From NCBI GenBank assembly GCA_001873065.1, contig MNYM01000015.1:62001-126000 (forward strand): 64,000 nt of DNA, read 5' to 3'. The position numbers and the translations under genes were made by a program. Positions 63,540 through 64,000 of the stretch are shown here, one piece after another; within the stretch, counting starts at the first letter, position 1; every line of letters starts with the position of its first letter. The notes beneath the pieces are model-generated. The model made no database searches. It saw only the letters and a list, made by a program, of their open reading frames with translations, and had not been told where the DNA came from. This DNA comes from Flavobacteriaceae bacterium CG2_30_31_66. Lineage in GTDB: Bacteria > Bacteroidota > Bacteroidia > Flavobacteriales > Flavobacteriaceae.

Positions 63540-64000
63540 TTCATAAAAACACAATATTTCACCCCAATCGCTACATAAAAATTACTTAAATGTAACAATC
63601 ATAAAAAAGTTCACAAAAAATAAAAAAAAACTTTGCACAATCTATTTTTTTTCTTAAATTTAGAAAGTTGTTTGAAACCTAGCTAATTTCAAACCACTAT
63701 GAAACTGAAAATCCCCTTTAAAGAATCTATTAAAAAAAATCCAACTTCTTTTTAGTGTTTTTCAAAAATAATATTGATTAGAAATAATCAATGTATTACA
63801 GCTATATTTTAAAAAATTTATAAAACTTCCGCTTGCGGATCTAAGAAATAAAAAACCTTGCAAATAAATGTATTACCTAAAACCATTGCCTATGTAACAT
63901 AAACAAAACAAGCAGAAGAAGTGCTATAAAAGTAACACTTTTTCTAGAAGTATTTTAGTGTTTTTACAACTTCTACACTCATTAAAAACACAAAAAATAA
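63540..64000. other. AT-rich stretch without a recognisable gene
   Basis: Stops occur in all frames. A short frame from ATG 63699 (KLKIPFKESIKKNPTSF) ends after 18 codons and may be another decayed start. No tRNA, hairpin terminator or clear promoter seen. Confidence 0.5.

Overview
The window is chromosomal DNA of a low-GC, probably marine member of the Flavobacteriaceae (Bacteroidota; Polaribacter or Tenacibaculum relatives are plausible). The signs are families largely confined to that group (DUF4271, DUF4270, DUF4296, DUF6973, a GLPGLI remnant, a carotenoid crtD/cruF pair), Bacteroidota promoter boxes (TTG, 17-20 bp, TAnnTTTG), an almost complete lack of Shine-Dalgarno sites, and blocks typical of flavobacteria such as panC-panD-flippase-radA and GT5-like/DUF4270/glmS. 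Most of the 64 kb is housekeeping DNA. I see no prophage, CRISPR array or rRNA.

Layout. 1-7.9 kb: a LuxE-like acyltransferase cut by the window edge, sterol-desaturase-like protein, tyrS, an SDR epimerase, a DUF4296 lipoprotein, pyrC, a dolichol-phosphate-mannose-synthase-like GT2, DUF4271 and hemD. 7.9-9.9 kb: a type II restriction-modification pair (PD-(D/E)XK nuclease and HTH-fused C5 methyltransferase, tail to tail) between hemD and radA. 10-14 kb: radA, flippase, panD, panC. 13.6-18 kb: GT5-like protein, DUF4270 lipoprotein, glmS. 18-26 kb: TonB-like protein, FAD oxidoreductase, MarC, DUF3109, deoC, hexapeptide acetyltransferase, aldo/keto reductase, pgk, holB. 25.7-31.3 kb: ribE, pdxA, DUF177, rpmF, fabH, accB, accC (cofactors and fatty-acid initiation). 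31.4-33.4 kb: an Lrp regulator and a receiver/Hpt/LytTR phosphorelay without a kinase. 33.5-35.2 kb: a decayed IS1182-family element inserted in the terminator that separates the LytTR gene from a tRNA operon (Asn, Gly, Leu). 35.7-39.8 kb: sucA-sucB.

39.8-44.1 kb holds dnaJ/cbpM/VIT and then an ArsR-controlled metal or thiol-stress operon (arsR, redox-disulfide protein, Cys-tailed rhodanese, ArsP-like permease and a 37-residue membrane peptide). 44-48.3 kb: a TonB-dependent receptor with a downstream lipoprotein and an upstream His-rich small protein, suggesting metal uptake. 48.4-55.9 kb: brnQ, crtD-cruF (carotenoid end-group chemistry), a hydrolase, pepP, rhlE and a YeaQ-type membrane protein. 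56-57 kb is a heavily decayed BNR/VPS10-type exported protein, followed by DUF6973, a GT39 and the sdhC-sdhA-sdhB operon. The last kilobase holds fragments of a GLPGLI protein and a carboxypeptidase-regulatory-like protein, then DNA without recognisable genes.

The regulatory signals are the best leads. Three copies of a TTCG-N8-CGAA palindrome lie in the ars-like operon, two of them enclosing a -7 box. An 8-bp direct repeat with 10-bp period lies in front of the HTH-methyltransferase. Several genes have TAnnTTTG only 3-5 nt before the start codon, suggesting leaderless transcripts. No single locus is convincingly a wholly new system.
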